Shown: positions 21,454-31,241 of the stretch, piece after piece
Position numbering within the stretch: the stretch's first letter is position 1
Layout of the letters: each line of letters begins with the position of its first letter
Assembly: GCA_900618795.1 (NCBI GenBank)
Contig: UYJD01000006.1
Location: 135,550 to 199,549, forward strand
Direction: 5' to 3'
Source: Cyanodermella asteris
Lineage: Eukaryota; Ascomycota; Lecanoromycetes; Ostropales; Stictidaceae
Length of the DNA: 64,000 nt
Notes under the pieces: model-generated
What the model was told of the DNA's origin: nothing
What the model saw: the letters and a program-made list of their open reading frames with translations, nothing else
Database searches by the model: none
Made by a program: the position numbers and the translations under genes

Positions 21454-21951
21454 ATGCCTCTCTTCGGGTCCAAGAAAAACACCACCGTCCAACCCGCCCC
21501 CGCCCCCGTCGTAGCCAACAACCGCAGCTCCGGCTTCTTCTCCTCCAACCGGCGCTCAACCTCCGTCTCCCCTCCCGCCTCAACCCAAACCACCCGCACC
21601 TCGGGTAGCAAACTCTCCCGGCACTCGAACCACGCCCACACCAACAATGTGCAACCGACCACCACCAACACCCACCACCCGCATACCGGTAGCGGAATCG
21701 GAGGCCTCTTTGGCCACAAGCAAGACCCGTCCATCGCGGCCGCGCACTCGCGCGTGAACGCCGCCGAGGAGGCGGAACGGCAGGCTGATCGCGCGCTGGT
21801 GGCTGCCAGGGCTGCGGTGAGGGATGCGAGGGCGCAGGTTGCGGCGTTGGAGAAGGAGGCGGCCGAGGAGGCTAGGTTGGCGAAGATTAAACAGGTGCAG
21901 GCTGCGGATTTGGGGAAGAGGACTAGGCCGCTTGGACGTCATGACATCTGA
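21454..21951 (+). CDS. Small coiled-coil protein, conserved in filamentous fungi
   Basis: Single exon, 165 aa. Residues 1-90 are Ser/Thr/Pro/His-rich and disordered-looking (MPLFGSKKN start, GIGGLFGHKQDPS). Residues about 92-150 form a strongly predicted Ala/Glu/Arg-rich coiled coil (EEAERQADRALVAARAAV). A conserved-looking end (LGKRTRPLGRHDI) follows. No signal peptide or membrane span. I recall similar short proteins starting MPLFG in other filamentous ascomycetes, without known function. The ATG in a CCACAATGCC context after a TATA box and leader suggests robust expression. It is convergent with the DHODH-like gene, 214 bp apart. Confidence 0.75.
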   Translation: MPLFGSKKNTTVQPAPAPVVANNRSSGFFSSNRRSTSVSPPASTQTTRTSGSKLSRHSNHAHTNNVQPTTTNTHHPHTGSGIGGLFGHKQDPSIAAAHSRVNAAEEAERQADRALVAARAAVRDARAQVAALEKEAAEEARLAKIKQVQAADLGKRTRPLGRHDI

Positions 21952-22165
21952 GGGTTGAACTGAGGGAATCAGATGACAGCTTGCCTGTTCGAACCGTTGT
22001 CGACACTGCGTGTGTGATGGAGACGGGGTGGAAGTTCTGAGCCTGGAGATGATGGCTCGTTGATTGCGTCGATACCCAATTTGCAGTTCCTTTGTCTGAG
22101 CGAAATGAGAATGAGTTATGATTATCATTATTTCTGATCACTCTCCAAGAGTGAGAGGTGGTGCA

Positions 22166-23596
22166 TCATTCGTCTTCGTTCAATATGTCTTCGAATATCG
22201 CGACACCGCGAGCTCCCAAAGCCGTGGCCAGTCCGACCACATCGGCTCCGGCTGCGCGCATTCTCTCGAATCCACCTCCGTCCGAGACACCACCAACGCC
22301 AATGATCTTGACATCGTCGGGCCGTTCTTCTTCTTCCTTCGATCGTAGACGTCTCCTCAGATTGGCCACATTCCCGAGCGCGAGAGGATGAAGTGCAGCA
22401 CCAGCCAACCCACCAATCCCAGAACCCGTGCCATCACTCTTCGATCTCAACGCAGGTGACCAGCTCTCGTCCGTCTCCTCCATCAGCAGACTCGAGCCAA
22501 GTGTATTGGTTGCAGTCACGAACGCAATGGGCCACGGAGCACCAAACACTTCATTCTGAATGTACTTTCCCAAAGCCGAATCGAACAAGTCACTGAACAG
22601 CTCCGGGAACGACTTTGGGTCTTTCATCGGCGTTTCTCTCGCAGATTCATCCAGAGCGGCGGTCAGAGAGAGCTTGTTCTGCATGTCGAACGATAGCTCT
22701 GACACGAAATTGTCGACATCGGCGCTGCTGAGCAATGTTGGGTCGATGGCTGTCTGAGTCATGTTCGTGGCAGCAGCAGGCTTGGCGATGGCAGAATGGT
22801 CTGAAATTAGGCTTGAGGAGACGCTGCCGAAGCCTTCGTCGTTGAACTTGCGGATCACCTCGACCACGTCGTCGAATTGACCTGCATAGGTGTAGGGTGG
22901 CAGCTTCAAGCCAATCGGTATCTTGGAACTCAATAACCTCGCGGCCCATCGGTCGTGCCGCGTGGGGTCTTCGGGATCATCATCTCTGTCCAAGTCCTCG
23001 GCGTTATCATAGACGTATTTGCTGATGTACTCTCGGAGTTCAGCCAGGAACTGCACCAATTGCTGTTTCGAATATGCCGGCGGTGGCTTCCCCGCTATGT
23101 TCGGGCAGCTCAGGTTGATTTCCATGCACCATGGTCTGGCCGGGTCGTGATAATCGGTCAAGAGTTTCCAGCAACTGGCGACCGTTTCGGAATCATTTGT
23201 CACGCTGAAGATCACGGGCTTGACGATTTCCGGATGTGAGCGCTCAAGCTCCTTGACCATGTAGACATACTGAACGAGACCGAGAGGAGCATAGCCGTAA
23301 GTATTCAGGGAAGATACCTCGGAGAGGTCACGTCGTGGCCCCGGGGCTGGATGCGTTGTGTCGAGGTCAGGATCGGAAGCCGGTGGCGGGGGAAGGACAC
23401 CGCGGGACGATGAGCTGAACGTATGTTGGTGTACATCTGGGTTCTCGGGGAACTTCTGGGTCGGATGACAGGCGGTTCGGGTGGTAATTGCTCCTGTATG
23501 AGGCGAGGTGTAAAGACTGGTGATGTCGGTTCGCGTGCTAGCCCACAGGCAGGCTGAGTTGAGGAGCGGGGGATGTATGTCGGGCAGAGGAGGCAT
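22166..23596 (-). CDS. Dihydroorotate dehydrogenase-like protein, class 1A type
   Basis: Single exon, 476 aa. The pattern MEINLSCPNIAGKPP (Cys164 in the active-loop position), IPIGLKLPPYT, then TATNTLGSSL, GSGIGGLAGAALHPLALGNV and IIGVGGVSDG, reproduces the FMN-binding barrel of class 1A enzymes such as Lactococcus PyrDA and yeast Ura1, which are soluble and use fumarate. It is about 160 residues longer than these 311-314-aa enzymes; the extra length lies near residues 65-95, 205-225 and especially 270-350. No mitochondrial presequence or membrane span, unlike the class 2 enzyme that normally serves pyrimidine synthesis in filamentous fungi. It may therefore act on another substrate. The ATG at 23596 is the first in frame. 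Confidence 0.85.
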   Translation of the reverse strand: MPPLPDIHPPLLNSACLWASTRTDITSLYTSPHTGAITTRTACHPTQKFPENPDVHQHTFSSSSRGVLPPPPASDPDLDTTHPAPGPRRDLSEVSSLNTYGYAPLGLVQYVYMVKELERSHPEIVKPVIFSVTNDSETVASCWKLLTDYHDPARPWCMEINLSCPNIAGKPPPAYSKQQLVQFLAELREYISKYVYDNAEDLDRDDDPEDPTRHDRWAARLLSSKIPIGLKLPPYTYAGQFDDVVEVIRKFNDEGFGSVSSSLISDHSAIAKPAAATNMTQTAIDPTLLSSADVDNFVSELSFDMQNKLSLTAALDESARETPMKDPKSFPELFSDLFDSALGKYIQNEVFGAPWPIAFVTATNTLGSSLLMEETDESWSPALRSKSDGTGSGIGGLAGAALHPLALGNVANLRRRLRSKEEEERPDDVKIIGVGGVSDGGGFERMRAAGADVVGLATALGARGVAIFEDILNEDE

Positions 23597-25000
23597 CTCG
23601 AACACGGCTTAGATCTTATCTCAGTCCGGGATTGAGTTTTGGAAGGCGAACCAGCGGAAAGTCTGCTGAGTTGAGATGACCAATACCGTGTCGTGAACCG
23701 GAGAGTTGCTTAGTAGGTAAGGCAGTGGCCGGAGAAGCAAGACGGTCGACTGTGATGTTGGCTGACGACCCACAACGATCTCGCCTCCTACAAGCCTGCA
23801 ATCGTGCAAACAACGGTTACTTGGTGAAGCTCAATTGGTCTCTCTCGATCGTTCCTGGTCTTGGAGGCTCGGATTGTTCGTCGAAGATGCCGCCGCGGGG
23901 CCCACTTCATTGCGGCTGCAAGGCTTGTATATTGCTTCTTCACCAACCATCAACGCAGCTGCGAACCTGTTGGACCCGGAACCGTTGACGACAATTGCAT
24001 GCTGCACGATCGACAGTCGCTTCAGCAATTTGGCATGCGACTACCTTGTCGACCTAGGCGCTTTGACTGGTCGTCGCAGCGGCAGAGCATAAGCCTAGGC
24101 GATCCTGGCGAGAGCAGGCAAAATCGTATACACGGGTGACGAGAAGGCAACTTTGCCTGGTGGAGTCGTGATTCGATATTCCCCTGTCACGATAGATACG
24201 TGCGATGATAGGAAAGGACATATATTGGGCCTGCTTCTCCGGTCTATCTTCTCTTCTTCCCACATCAGGCCCTCATTGTCCAACGCTGGGTCCGAAGCAG
24301 TCCCCTTCTTTTCAATACATTCTTTCACGTCACTCCGGTTCCTATCCAATTGGCTTCGTCTAGCAACGTTACTTGTCTGAGTGTCTGCTGGATCGACCAT
24401 ACGGCTAATATAGGTGCTTGATACGACCAATTAAAGCAGCCGTTCCTCATAGTGACAAGTCCAGCATTCTTGTATCATAGTGCGGTTGCTAACGAAAGCT
24501 CGACTATAGCCCCTAAGAGACTTTGACCGGAATCTCCGTCTTCAATTCTCCAACTAAAGCCTCTACAAGTCACGATGACGCACAGCAGATTGGGACCTTG
24601 AGCGGCTCCGTCGTCAAATCACAGACCGACCAACGTCACCAATTTAAGCCGACTTTTGACGTTCTGCCAATTTCACCCTCTTGTTATGGATACCATATTC
24701 TAAGGTATATCATGTGGTCAATACACTTCGCAAACCGCCGAGCCTTAAGTCGACACTTTGATGACCCAAATACATTCATTGCTCGGCCGACGAAATGACT
24801 CAATTCAAGATAAGAGCGATAACATCAGATTTGGGTCGGAATGAAGGAGCAAAACCAATGGTAGTATCATAATATGCCACAGCGTTATGATAAATATGTG
24901 TACAATCAATCAGCCTGGCCAAAACTAGCATACAGCCAAACATTCATGTTCACCTGCTCACTCACCGTTCCGTTCCGTTCATCAGCGTACATCTCAACGC
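23597..25000. other. Intergenic, no gene seen
   Basis: 1.4 kb between the 5' end of the DHODH-like gene and the 3' end of the lysozyme-like gene, both minus strand. Short frames on both strands have no domain. The left part is the DHODH-like promoter. Confidence 0.4.
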
Positions 25001-25801
25001 TTATTGAGGGAACTGGCTCGGCGCATCCGTCCAGCCCATCAGGCGATTCGCAATATCACAAGCGTAGCTCGCCGTCGCGCCGTTGGCGTTGTTCAAATCA
25101 CCACCTGCCGCAATGCTTCCCGAGTTGTAAACTCTGGCAGCCTTGTAGAACGGCCACGCCGAGAAGATGCCAGTGTCGGCAGCCTGCGCATTGATAATCT
25201 GCGCAAGGCCATCGCCAGCCTTGGTTCCGCCGGTTCCATCCGAGATCATGAACGTGATCTGATCCTTCGGACACGGCGTCAGAACGCCCCCGACGGCCGG
25301 GTCGTTACACGAATGGGCGCCATCGTGATCCTGCATCAGGCCCGGGTTCCGCACCCCGTTGCCCGTGGTGTGGACCCTCACGCACCCGTTGCTCTCCTGC
25401 ATCAGGACCGCCAAGATGAACCTGGGGTCCACCTTTGCCCAGTCGCTGGCCTGGAGGATGCCGGCGTGAATGTCGTCGATTTCCTGGTCCGACGAGTCGG
25501 GCACGCCCATCCAGTCGCACGAGTGCTGCATGATGTGTTTGTTGTTGTTGAACATGGTCTCGAAGGAGACCCACGACTGGCGGTTCGGCCAGCCGGCGGC
25601 CTCGGAGCCGTCGCCTTTGTAGTAGACGTACGCGTCTTTGCCGGCGTTGCCGGGAAACTGAACGGGATTGGCGGGGACGCCGGTGACGACGCCGCCTTCG
25701 GCGCGGGCGGCGTGGGCTCTGGAGACGGTCACGGGGGTGGAGGGGAGGGCGGAGATGGTGGCGAGGAGGAAGCTGGAGGCGAGGAGAGATTTGGAGAACA
25801 T
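25001..25801 (-). CDS. Secreted lysozyme-like/SLT-type protein
   Basis: Single exon, 266 aa. A signal peptide is clear (residues 1-19, hydrophobic core LLASSFLLATISAL, cut near ALP). The mature part has a lysozyme-superfamily look: the helix AVLMQESNGCVRV with candidate catalytic Glu136, then GLMQDHDGAHSCN and YNSG at 225-228, an order typical of goose-type/soluble lytic transglycosylase folds. Five Cys (95, 140, 165, 177, 248) could make two disulphides. The protein would act outside the cell, perhaps on bacterial peptidoglycan or chitin-like polymers; this is inference. The start is the first ATG. Neighbours give no hint of an operon-like unit, and no intron is visible. Confidence 0.83.
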   Translation of the reverse strand: MFSKSLLASSFLLATISALPSTPVTVSRAHAARAEGGVVTGVPANPVQFPGNAGKDAYVYYKGDGSEAAGWPNRQSWVSFETMFNNNKHIMQHSCDWMGVPDSSDQEIDDIHAGILQASDWAKVDPRFILAVLMQESNGCVRVHTTGNGVRNPGLMQDHDGAHSCNDPAVGGVLTPCPKDQITFMISDGTGGTKAGDGLAQIINAQAADTGIFSAWPFYKAARVYNSGSIAAGGDLNNANGATASYACDIANRLMGWTDAPSQFPQ

Positions 25802-27383
25802 GGTCGCGTTGGGTTGGGAATGGGTAGGTTAGGGCAAGGATTGAATGAATGAGTAACGAATCGAAGAATTGAATGAATGTGGTATGACACCAGGTCAAGA
25901 AATGTGTGACAATGAAACTGGAAAGAGCGTTGCTTGAGAGAATGGAGCGAAGATCATGGCTCGGGGGGAAGATATATGTATTCCACTCCATACCGGCCTG
26001 GCATGAAACAGAGATGCAGGTACAGCTCCAAGCCACTACCGAAGCAAGCAGACTTGAACTGATTTAGAAAGTAAAAGAGAACGCAACGTAACGTGTGCCC
26101 AGACAGCCTTCTATGGTGGCATTTGTCGTGCAGTATCGACGTGCACAGACCAACGGGGGCCAAAATGAGGCTGTTGATTCGGAAGCAAGTTAGATATGGT
26201 ACAGTAACTTCGGAGAAGCTGCGGTCGAAACAGAGGGGGACCTTCCATAAGGGCAGCACGAGAGATTTCTGGTGGCACGGATGAGGTTCGGCGTAACAAC
26301 AAGAGAAAGACATGCTGATCCACTGACTGAATCGGAATTATCGGTAGCTGAAATAATGAACGTCCATCTTGAAGAACAGCCGATGCGCACGTTCGCTTGC
26401 ATACTTATCGAGGTCGGTAGCTTTGCGTTCCATCTGTTGCTTTTCCTTGCTTGACTATGGCCGTCCGAGCACGAGGCTCCATCCGCACTTCTTCTTGTTC
26501 AAAAGGTGGGCCTAGGAGGAGGAAACGTGCCGTTTGACGATTATTGCGGCTTTGCCAATAGTTGCAGGTATTTGGTCGATCCGGGCCATCCGGTCAACGT
26601 GCCATGATGCAATAAGGACTTTAACGTAGCCTACCACCGTACAGTACGTAGCGTCGAGAAGGCTGTTGCGCGACGACAGGATTGGCTGGATGTTGCTTGC
26701 CCGAGGCTGAGCAGCCTCCGCCAGCAGTCACGCCCCCAAAGCGCCAAAACACAGCCGCGCTGCAACACTCATAGGCTGGTTGATTTTCATTACAATGTAT
26801 CACGGAAGATGCTTGGCGGTTTCTAATGGCAATATTGACATACAATCGGGATAATTCTGTGGCTTACGTGAAGAACGAGAGCAGCCAAAATGGTCAAAAT
26901 CGCTGCGAAAACGCGGCACGTGTCAGCCCGGACCTGGCGCTGAGAAAGACCGCTTCTTAGCATGGCCCCGCTGGGTCAAACACTGTCCTCGAATTCGATG
27001 TTGCACTACATAAAGAGCTGCCTTGGGACTCATCTGGCAGGCTGGAATATGATCCTGGTTGGTGCGATTGATCCATTTGTTAGATTGCACATGCACATCA
27101 GTAATTCTCCACCTCTCACATAGTGAGGTATCCACAGTCTGCAATGCGGCAAATTGAGACCCGCAAGTATGCAAAGAGGTGATTGGAGACCTGCTCCGTT
27201 CAATATTGAGTTCAGCGCGCCGCACTCGGCAATAAGTTCACATCCTCGAACCGAATGCTGACCCAGTCAACTCCTCAAAACGGGACATCAGTCCATCCCT
27301 CGAAGAAGTCAACGCTGCCTGCAGCTGAAGATATTGTATAGGCTATGATCCGTCCCCGATCCAATTTTGCACGGTCTGTCCTT
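25802..27383. other. Intergenic, 1.6 kb, no gene seen
   Basis: Holds the promoter of the lysozyme-like gene (a weak ATATATC at about 25970) and the 3' region of the hydrolase gene. Frames of up to 119 codons overlap each other on the minus strand without a domain or signal peptide. Confidence 0.4.
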
Positions 27384-28358
27384 TCAAGTTACCTGGACTG
27401 CCAGGGCATCAGTCGGCTGATGCTTGTCGGCCAGATGTACGACCTCACCACCAGCCCGATTCTTCTTCAATATCGCATTGACGTGATCACTGATGATGCT
27501 TGTGAATTCGTCCAGAACATCGTCATTGACAAAAGGTGCGTGGCCGGCATACAAAGGCGTCACCGTCCAAGAATACTTCGAATTTGGCTGTATCCTCTTT
27601 AACATTGTGCGCTGAAGCTGCAAAGGGATGAAACGGTCCAGCTCGCACTGGATGAATGTGCACGGTACGTAGCTCCATGCTTCGGACTCGGCTGGTGTGA
27701 CTGTGCTAGGCAAGTTGTGTGGCTGTAGTTCAGAGATACAGCGGGCGGCATCGAGGTCGTCGACATCGTGGTACATCCAGTAGCGTGGTCGATATGCATT
27801 GCAGTACATTCGATTGTCGTTCTGATAATGATTGTCAGTACATGAAAGACGGACAAGTTTGCATGCCCAACGTACAATGTATGCGATTTCTGGCCCAATT
27901 TCGGCTCTGGTAGTCTGCAGTTTCCCATCCGGATCCGGATCAGGTATTGGCGGCAGGTCCTCCATTCTCGTATTCGGGCTCAGGACCATCGCCAGATTCT
28001 GACCCTTTTCGGGAAGAAACGCAGAAACGAAAACGACACCAATAACGCCACCCCGCCGTGATGAGGACGCTTCATAGCCTTGAACGGCGTCTGATGCCGG
28101 CAATCCGCCGTAGTTGTGTGCGAGTAAAACGACCTGTCGCCCTTCATCATCGACGAGGCGGTTCAATATCTCGTGAATCACGTCGACGTCCGAGCGGTGT
28201 GTCAGTGGCGCAGGCTCCCGGAACCCGACGGTGGCTAGGTCTGCGATTTCGGTTTCATAGCCGAGCGAATTGAGTGTGGTGGCGAGCTTGAAGTAGGCGT
28301 ATGGAGTATGCCAGAAGCCCGGCACAATGACCAACGTGGGTTTCGTGGCCGCGATCAT
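27384..28358 (-). CDS. Alpha/beta-hydrolase-fold protein with Asn at the nucleophile position
   Basis: Two exons, 28358-27876 and 27821-27384, 306 aa after removing a 54-nt intron (GTACGT donor, TACTGAC branch point, CAG acceptor). The intron is in frame, so the unspliced frame is also open. Seen: first strand and oxyanion region TLVIVPGFWHTP, the nucleophile elbow VVLLAHNYGGLP, an acid candidate in QCELDRFIP, and the catalytic-His-like AGHAPFVND. In related fungal hydrolases the elbow reads HSYGG; here residue 82 is Asn (AAC), not Ser. A classic esterase mechanism is thus unlikely unless a different residue acts. No signal peptide. The start is the ATG at 28358; sequence further upstream is open but lacks an ATG. 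Confidence 0.82.
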   Translation of the reverse strand: MIAATKPTLVIVPGFWHTPYAYFKLATTLNSLGYETEIADLATVGFREPAPLTHRSDVDVIHEILNRLVDDEGRQVVLLAHNYGGLPASDAVQGYEASSSRRGGVIGVVFVSAFLPEKGQNLAMVLSPNTRMEDLPPIPDPDPDGKLQTTRAEIGPEIAYIVRWACKLVRLSCTDNHYQNDNRMYCNAYRPRYWMYHDVDDLDAARCISELQPHNLPSTVTPAESEAWSYVPCTFIQCELDRFIPLQLQRTMLKRIQPNSKYSWTVTPLYAGHAPFVNDDVLDEFTSIISDHVNAILKKNRAGGEVVHLADKHQPTDALAVQVT

Positions 28359-29710
28359 GTCTGCGGTCTGCAAATTTTGATGAAAGTAGCTCCGCAACAA
28401 CGAAATATGCAACGGTGGTGGTCCGAGACAGACTGAAACACAAGGCTACAATAAGCAGCCTGGTCCAGACGCGGTGACCAAAGTACGACCGAAACGTCCC
28501 CTTTTGCCACCAAGACTCGCACAAAAACAACTTCAATATGTGAGGAGAACAAGCAGGTGATAAGACGTTGGTGAAGATCACGAGGCGTGGGATGTCGATG
28601 CAGAAAGACACGGTTACCCAGAGTCTGATGAGGGTCCGGCAGTACTTCGATGTCGGCACTGCCACCGCCGTAAGCAACAACCGGGGCTGGAATCTGCCTC
28701 GATAGCGGGTCTGCTTTTGCTCTCCCCACTTCTCTGTCAGCTAATGCGGAGACTGAGCTCCAAAGCGGTCGAGCAGTCGGCTTCGGACCAAGAGACTTGA
28801 CCCCAAGAACGACCATGTCCCCGTTCCGGAGGCGCCAATCGGAGCGTGAGCGGTCACTGCCGGCGCATCCCGAACTCCTAATGCGGCAAGTTCGGGTGTG
28901 ATGGCGCGTTCGCGGCATCTTGGGGGATGCGACGGTGCAGGGATATATCAAATACATGCTCCCGACCGTGCCGTCCAGCGAGTTTTCGTTCTGAAGGAGA
29001 GCATTGTGCTGATATAATTGTCCATCGGGAGTCTCTGCTAATCATCTTATCCACTTTTGAAATTGCTTGCAGCGATGATCTCGAACTGTTTCGTGCTTTG
29101 ACAGCACATGTGATTCGCCCTTGCATTTCACCTTCTCCACCCGCACGTTGATAAGAGCCTTAAGAGGCCGTCTTCGAGACCTGGTGCGCCCCACTGTTGA
29201 GCCCCAAGAACTCTGTCCCTCGTGGCGGCTGCATGAAGTCATCTTGCATACGCGCAGTTCGTCCGAGAATCAGCTCGCAGGTGTGTGCTTGAGCACATAA
29301 AAGACACCCTTCCGTTCAGAGGGCCAATAATGACCATCACCAACCCACTCTCCAACCTCAATTCTCGACGAATGATGTGAGATGGGAGGGGCGATGGGTT
29401 GGTCGGGTCGCGCTCCGATTGAACTTCGTGAGCATATTCACTTCAGAAACGTCATTGAGCAATAATCGCCTTCGACGTTCCGTCTACCCGCTCACGAACA
29501 TGCACATTCAAATGAGCATTTGAGGGGGTTTGTGAGGTCTATTCGTCTCCTGTGTTACTACTTAAATTCGCAAAGCGTGTCTGTGTTTCTTCTCTCCTGT
29601 TCTGTTGGTCTTGTTTGACATTTCCAAGTCCTGTTGTGACATTCGCCACTTGGTTTTACAACTCGATTCGTTTGTCTGGCCTCAGTCTGATTCGAAGAAA
29701 CACTACGGCC
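28359..29710. other. Intergenic between hydrolase and aldolase remnant
   Basis: 1.35 kb between divergent genes. A 200-codon frame on the minus strand (28355-28957) overlaps the hydrolase start in another frame and has no recognisable feature. A pyrimidine-rich stretch at about 29530-29700 looks like the leader of the aldolase locus. Confidence 0.4.
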
Positions 29711-30816
29711 ATGTCGGGACACGGCTCATCAGCTCTCCTCCCCCAACACTTTAAGCCGGCTCAACCCCTCGAGCACGCCGAAAAGTTACACGCAACAGCC
29801 CTCGCCCTGGGCGCACCCGGCAAAGGCCTCCTCGCAGCTGGCGAATCCACCGGCAGCATCAAGAAGCGCTTCTCCGCCGTAAACAAACCCGACACCGAAG
29901 ACAACCGTCGCGAATGGCGAGACCTGCTCTTCACCGCATCGGGCGACATTTCCACGTCCATCTCCGGGGTTATCACCTTCGAAGAACGCTCATGAAGCAC
30001 GATGCGCAGCTGGAATCAAAATACAAAGGCCAAGCATTAGTCGACGTGATCAAAGCCAGAGGCATCATTCCAGGAATCAAAGTCGACAAAGGGACGGTGG
30101 CGCTACCGAGGACAGAGCCCGAAGAGACGACGACGCAGGGCCTCGACGGGTTGCTGGATCGGTGCAAAGAGTACTACGCCCGCGGTGCGCGCTTCAGCAA
30201 GTTTCGCTGTACATATATTGTGAGCCCGACGACGCCGTCGCCGCTCGCGATCCAGGACAATGCCGAAGTGCTGGCCCGCTATGCGGCAATCTCCCAAGTC
30301 GCGGGCCTGGTCCCCATCGTCGAGCCCGAAGTGCTCATGACACACGACCAGTCCCTCGGCCGCTCCCTCGAAGCGCATCTCGCAGCATACACCGCCCTCT
30401 TCGCCGCGCTGTCCCTGCACAAAGTTGACTTTGCCGGCCTCGTTCTGAAAGCAAGCATGGTACTCCCCGGCGACAAGTCGGGCGAGAAACTCGATCCGAA
30501 GGCCGTGGCGGAGGCGACCGTGCATGTACTCAGCAAGACTGTCCTGCCGTTGGTCCCGACGATTGTGTTCCTGAGCGGTGGGCTGAGCGACAAGGATAGC
30601 ATCGAGTGTCTGAATGCGATCAATCTGCGCAAAGTCGAGAATGAGTAGGCGGCGCCGTGGGCGTTGACGTTTAGTTTTGGGCGTGCGTTGCAGGGTGTTG
30701 CGATGAGGGAGTGGGCGAATGGGAATGTCAAGGCGAGTCAGGAGAAGTGGGCCGAGCGGGCGAAGTGGTGTGGTGAGGCGGCCGCTGGGAAGTATGCTAG
30801 CGGGTGTCCCTCGTAA
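29711..30816 (+). pseudogene. Class I fructose-bisphosphate aldolase, decayed
   Basis: About 365 codons with clear class I aldolase sequence from end to end: APGKGLLAAGESTGSIKKRF, VIPGIKVDKG-like loop, FSKFRC (Lys146/Arg148 region), VPIVEPEVL, the Schiff-base Lys in LVLKASMVLPG, FLSGGLSDKDS and PWALTFSFGRALQ. Three defects are visible. First, the catalytic Asp of AADES is Gly (AAGES, GAC to GGC). Second, one base is missing after the codons for TFEE near 29988, which shifts frame. Third, an in-frame TAG stands at 30646-30648 before the last 55 codons. No GT-AG intron removes the shift or the stop. Ascomycetes normally use a class II (zinc) aldolase, so this is an extra gene, perhaps acquired. 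Assembly error could explain one defect but hardly all three. Confidence 0.85.
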
Positions 30817-31241
30817 GGGCCAAGAGATGGTGAACGGATCGACTAGCCCTGGTGAAGCTGAACACTTGGGCACAGAGCAATGTCCGGCTTGGAATTTGTT
30901 CCCGCACAGATTGCATTGCCTGATGATTGTTGTCGTCGGGATGACAGCCTGTGTGAAGTTTCTCCCAAGCAACTTGGTGCGAAGGCGTTCGATTTCATAT
31001 TTCCATCAATGCGTCCCTAACTACATTCCTAGGTACGTACCGAGGTACTTGCTAAAGTGCTTGCCAAGGTACTTCACGAGGTTCTTCTCCGGGCACTTCT
31101 AGGTATATTCCTACGTGCTTCCTCTGTTCATGGATTTCGTATCATTAATTTCATTTACTCATGTCCGGTTTATGATGCACCTGACTCTGTCTTCCTCTTT
31201 TTCAAGCTTGGCTCCGCTGCTTCGCCGCGATTTTCGTCGAG
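30817..31241. other. Intergenic with minisatellite
   Basis: 425 bp between the aldolase remnant and the 3' end of the alcohol dehydrogenase gene. It carries a 12-bp tandem tract (31031-31124, listed separately). No gene is seen. Confidence 0.45.
31031..31124. repeat. Degenerate 12-bp tandem repeat
   Basis: Eight consecutive units, seven of 12 nt and one of 10: aggtacgtaccg, aggtacttgcta, aagtgcttgcca, aggtacttcacg, aggttcttctcc, gggcacttct, aggtatattcct, acgtgcttcctc. The core is tRcttgc. Read in one frame it codes a PRYL/LKCL/PRYF four-residue periodicity, an accident of the 12-nt unit. The same core and period are seen at 2524-2716, 28 kb away. Confidence 0.6.

Noticed and set aside
25004-25852. 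282-codon plus-strand frame
   Set aside because: Antisense to the lysozyme-like gene; Arg/Gly/Val-rich with no domain.
28355-28957. 200-codon minus-strand frame
   Set aside because: Overlaps the hydrolase start in another frame; no domain and odd Arg/His/Ser-rich composition.
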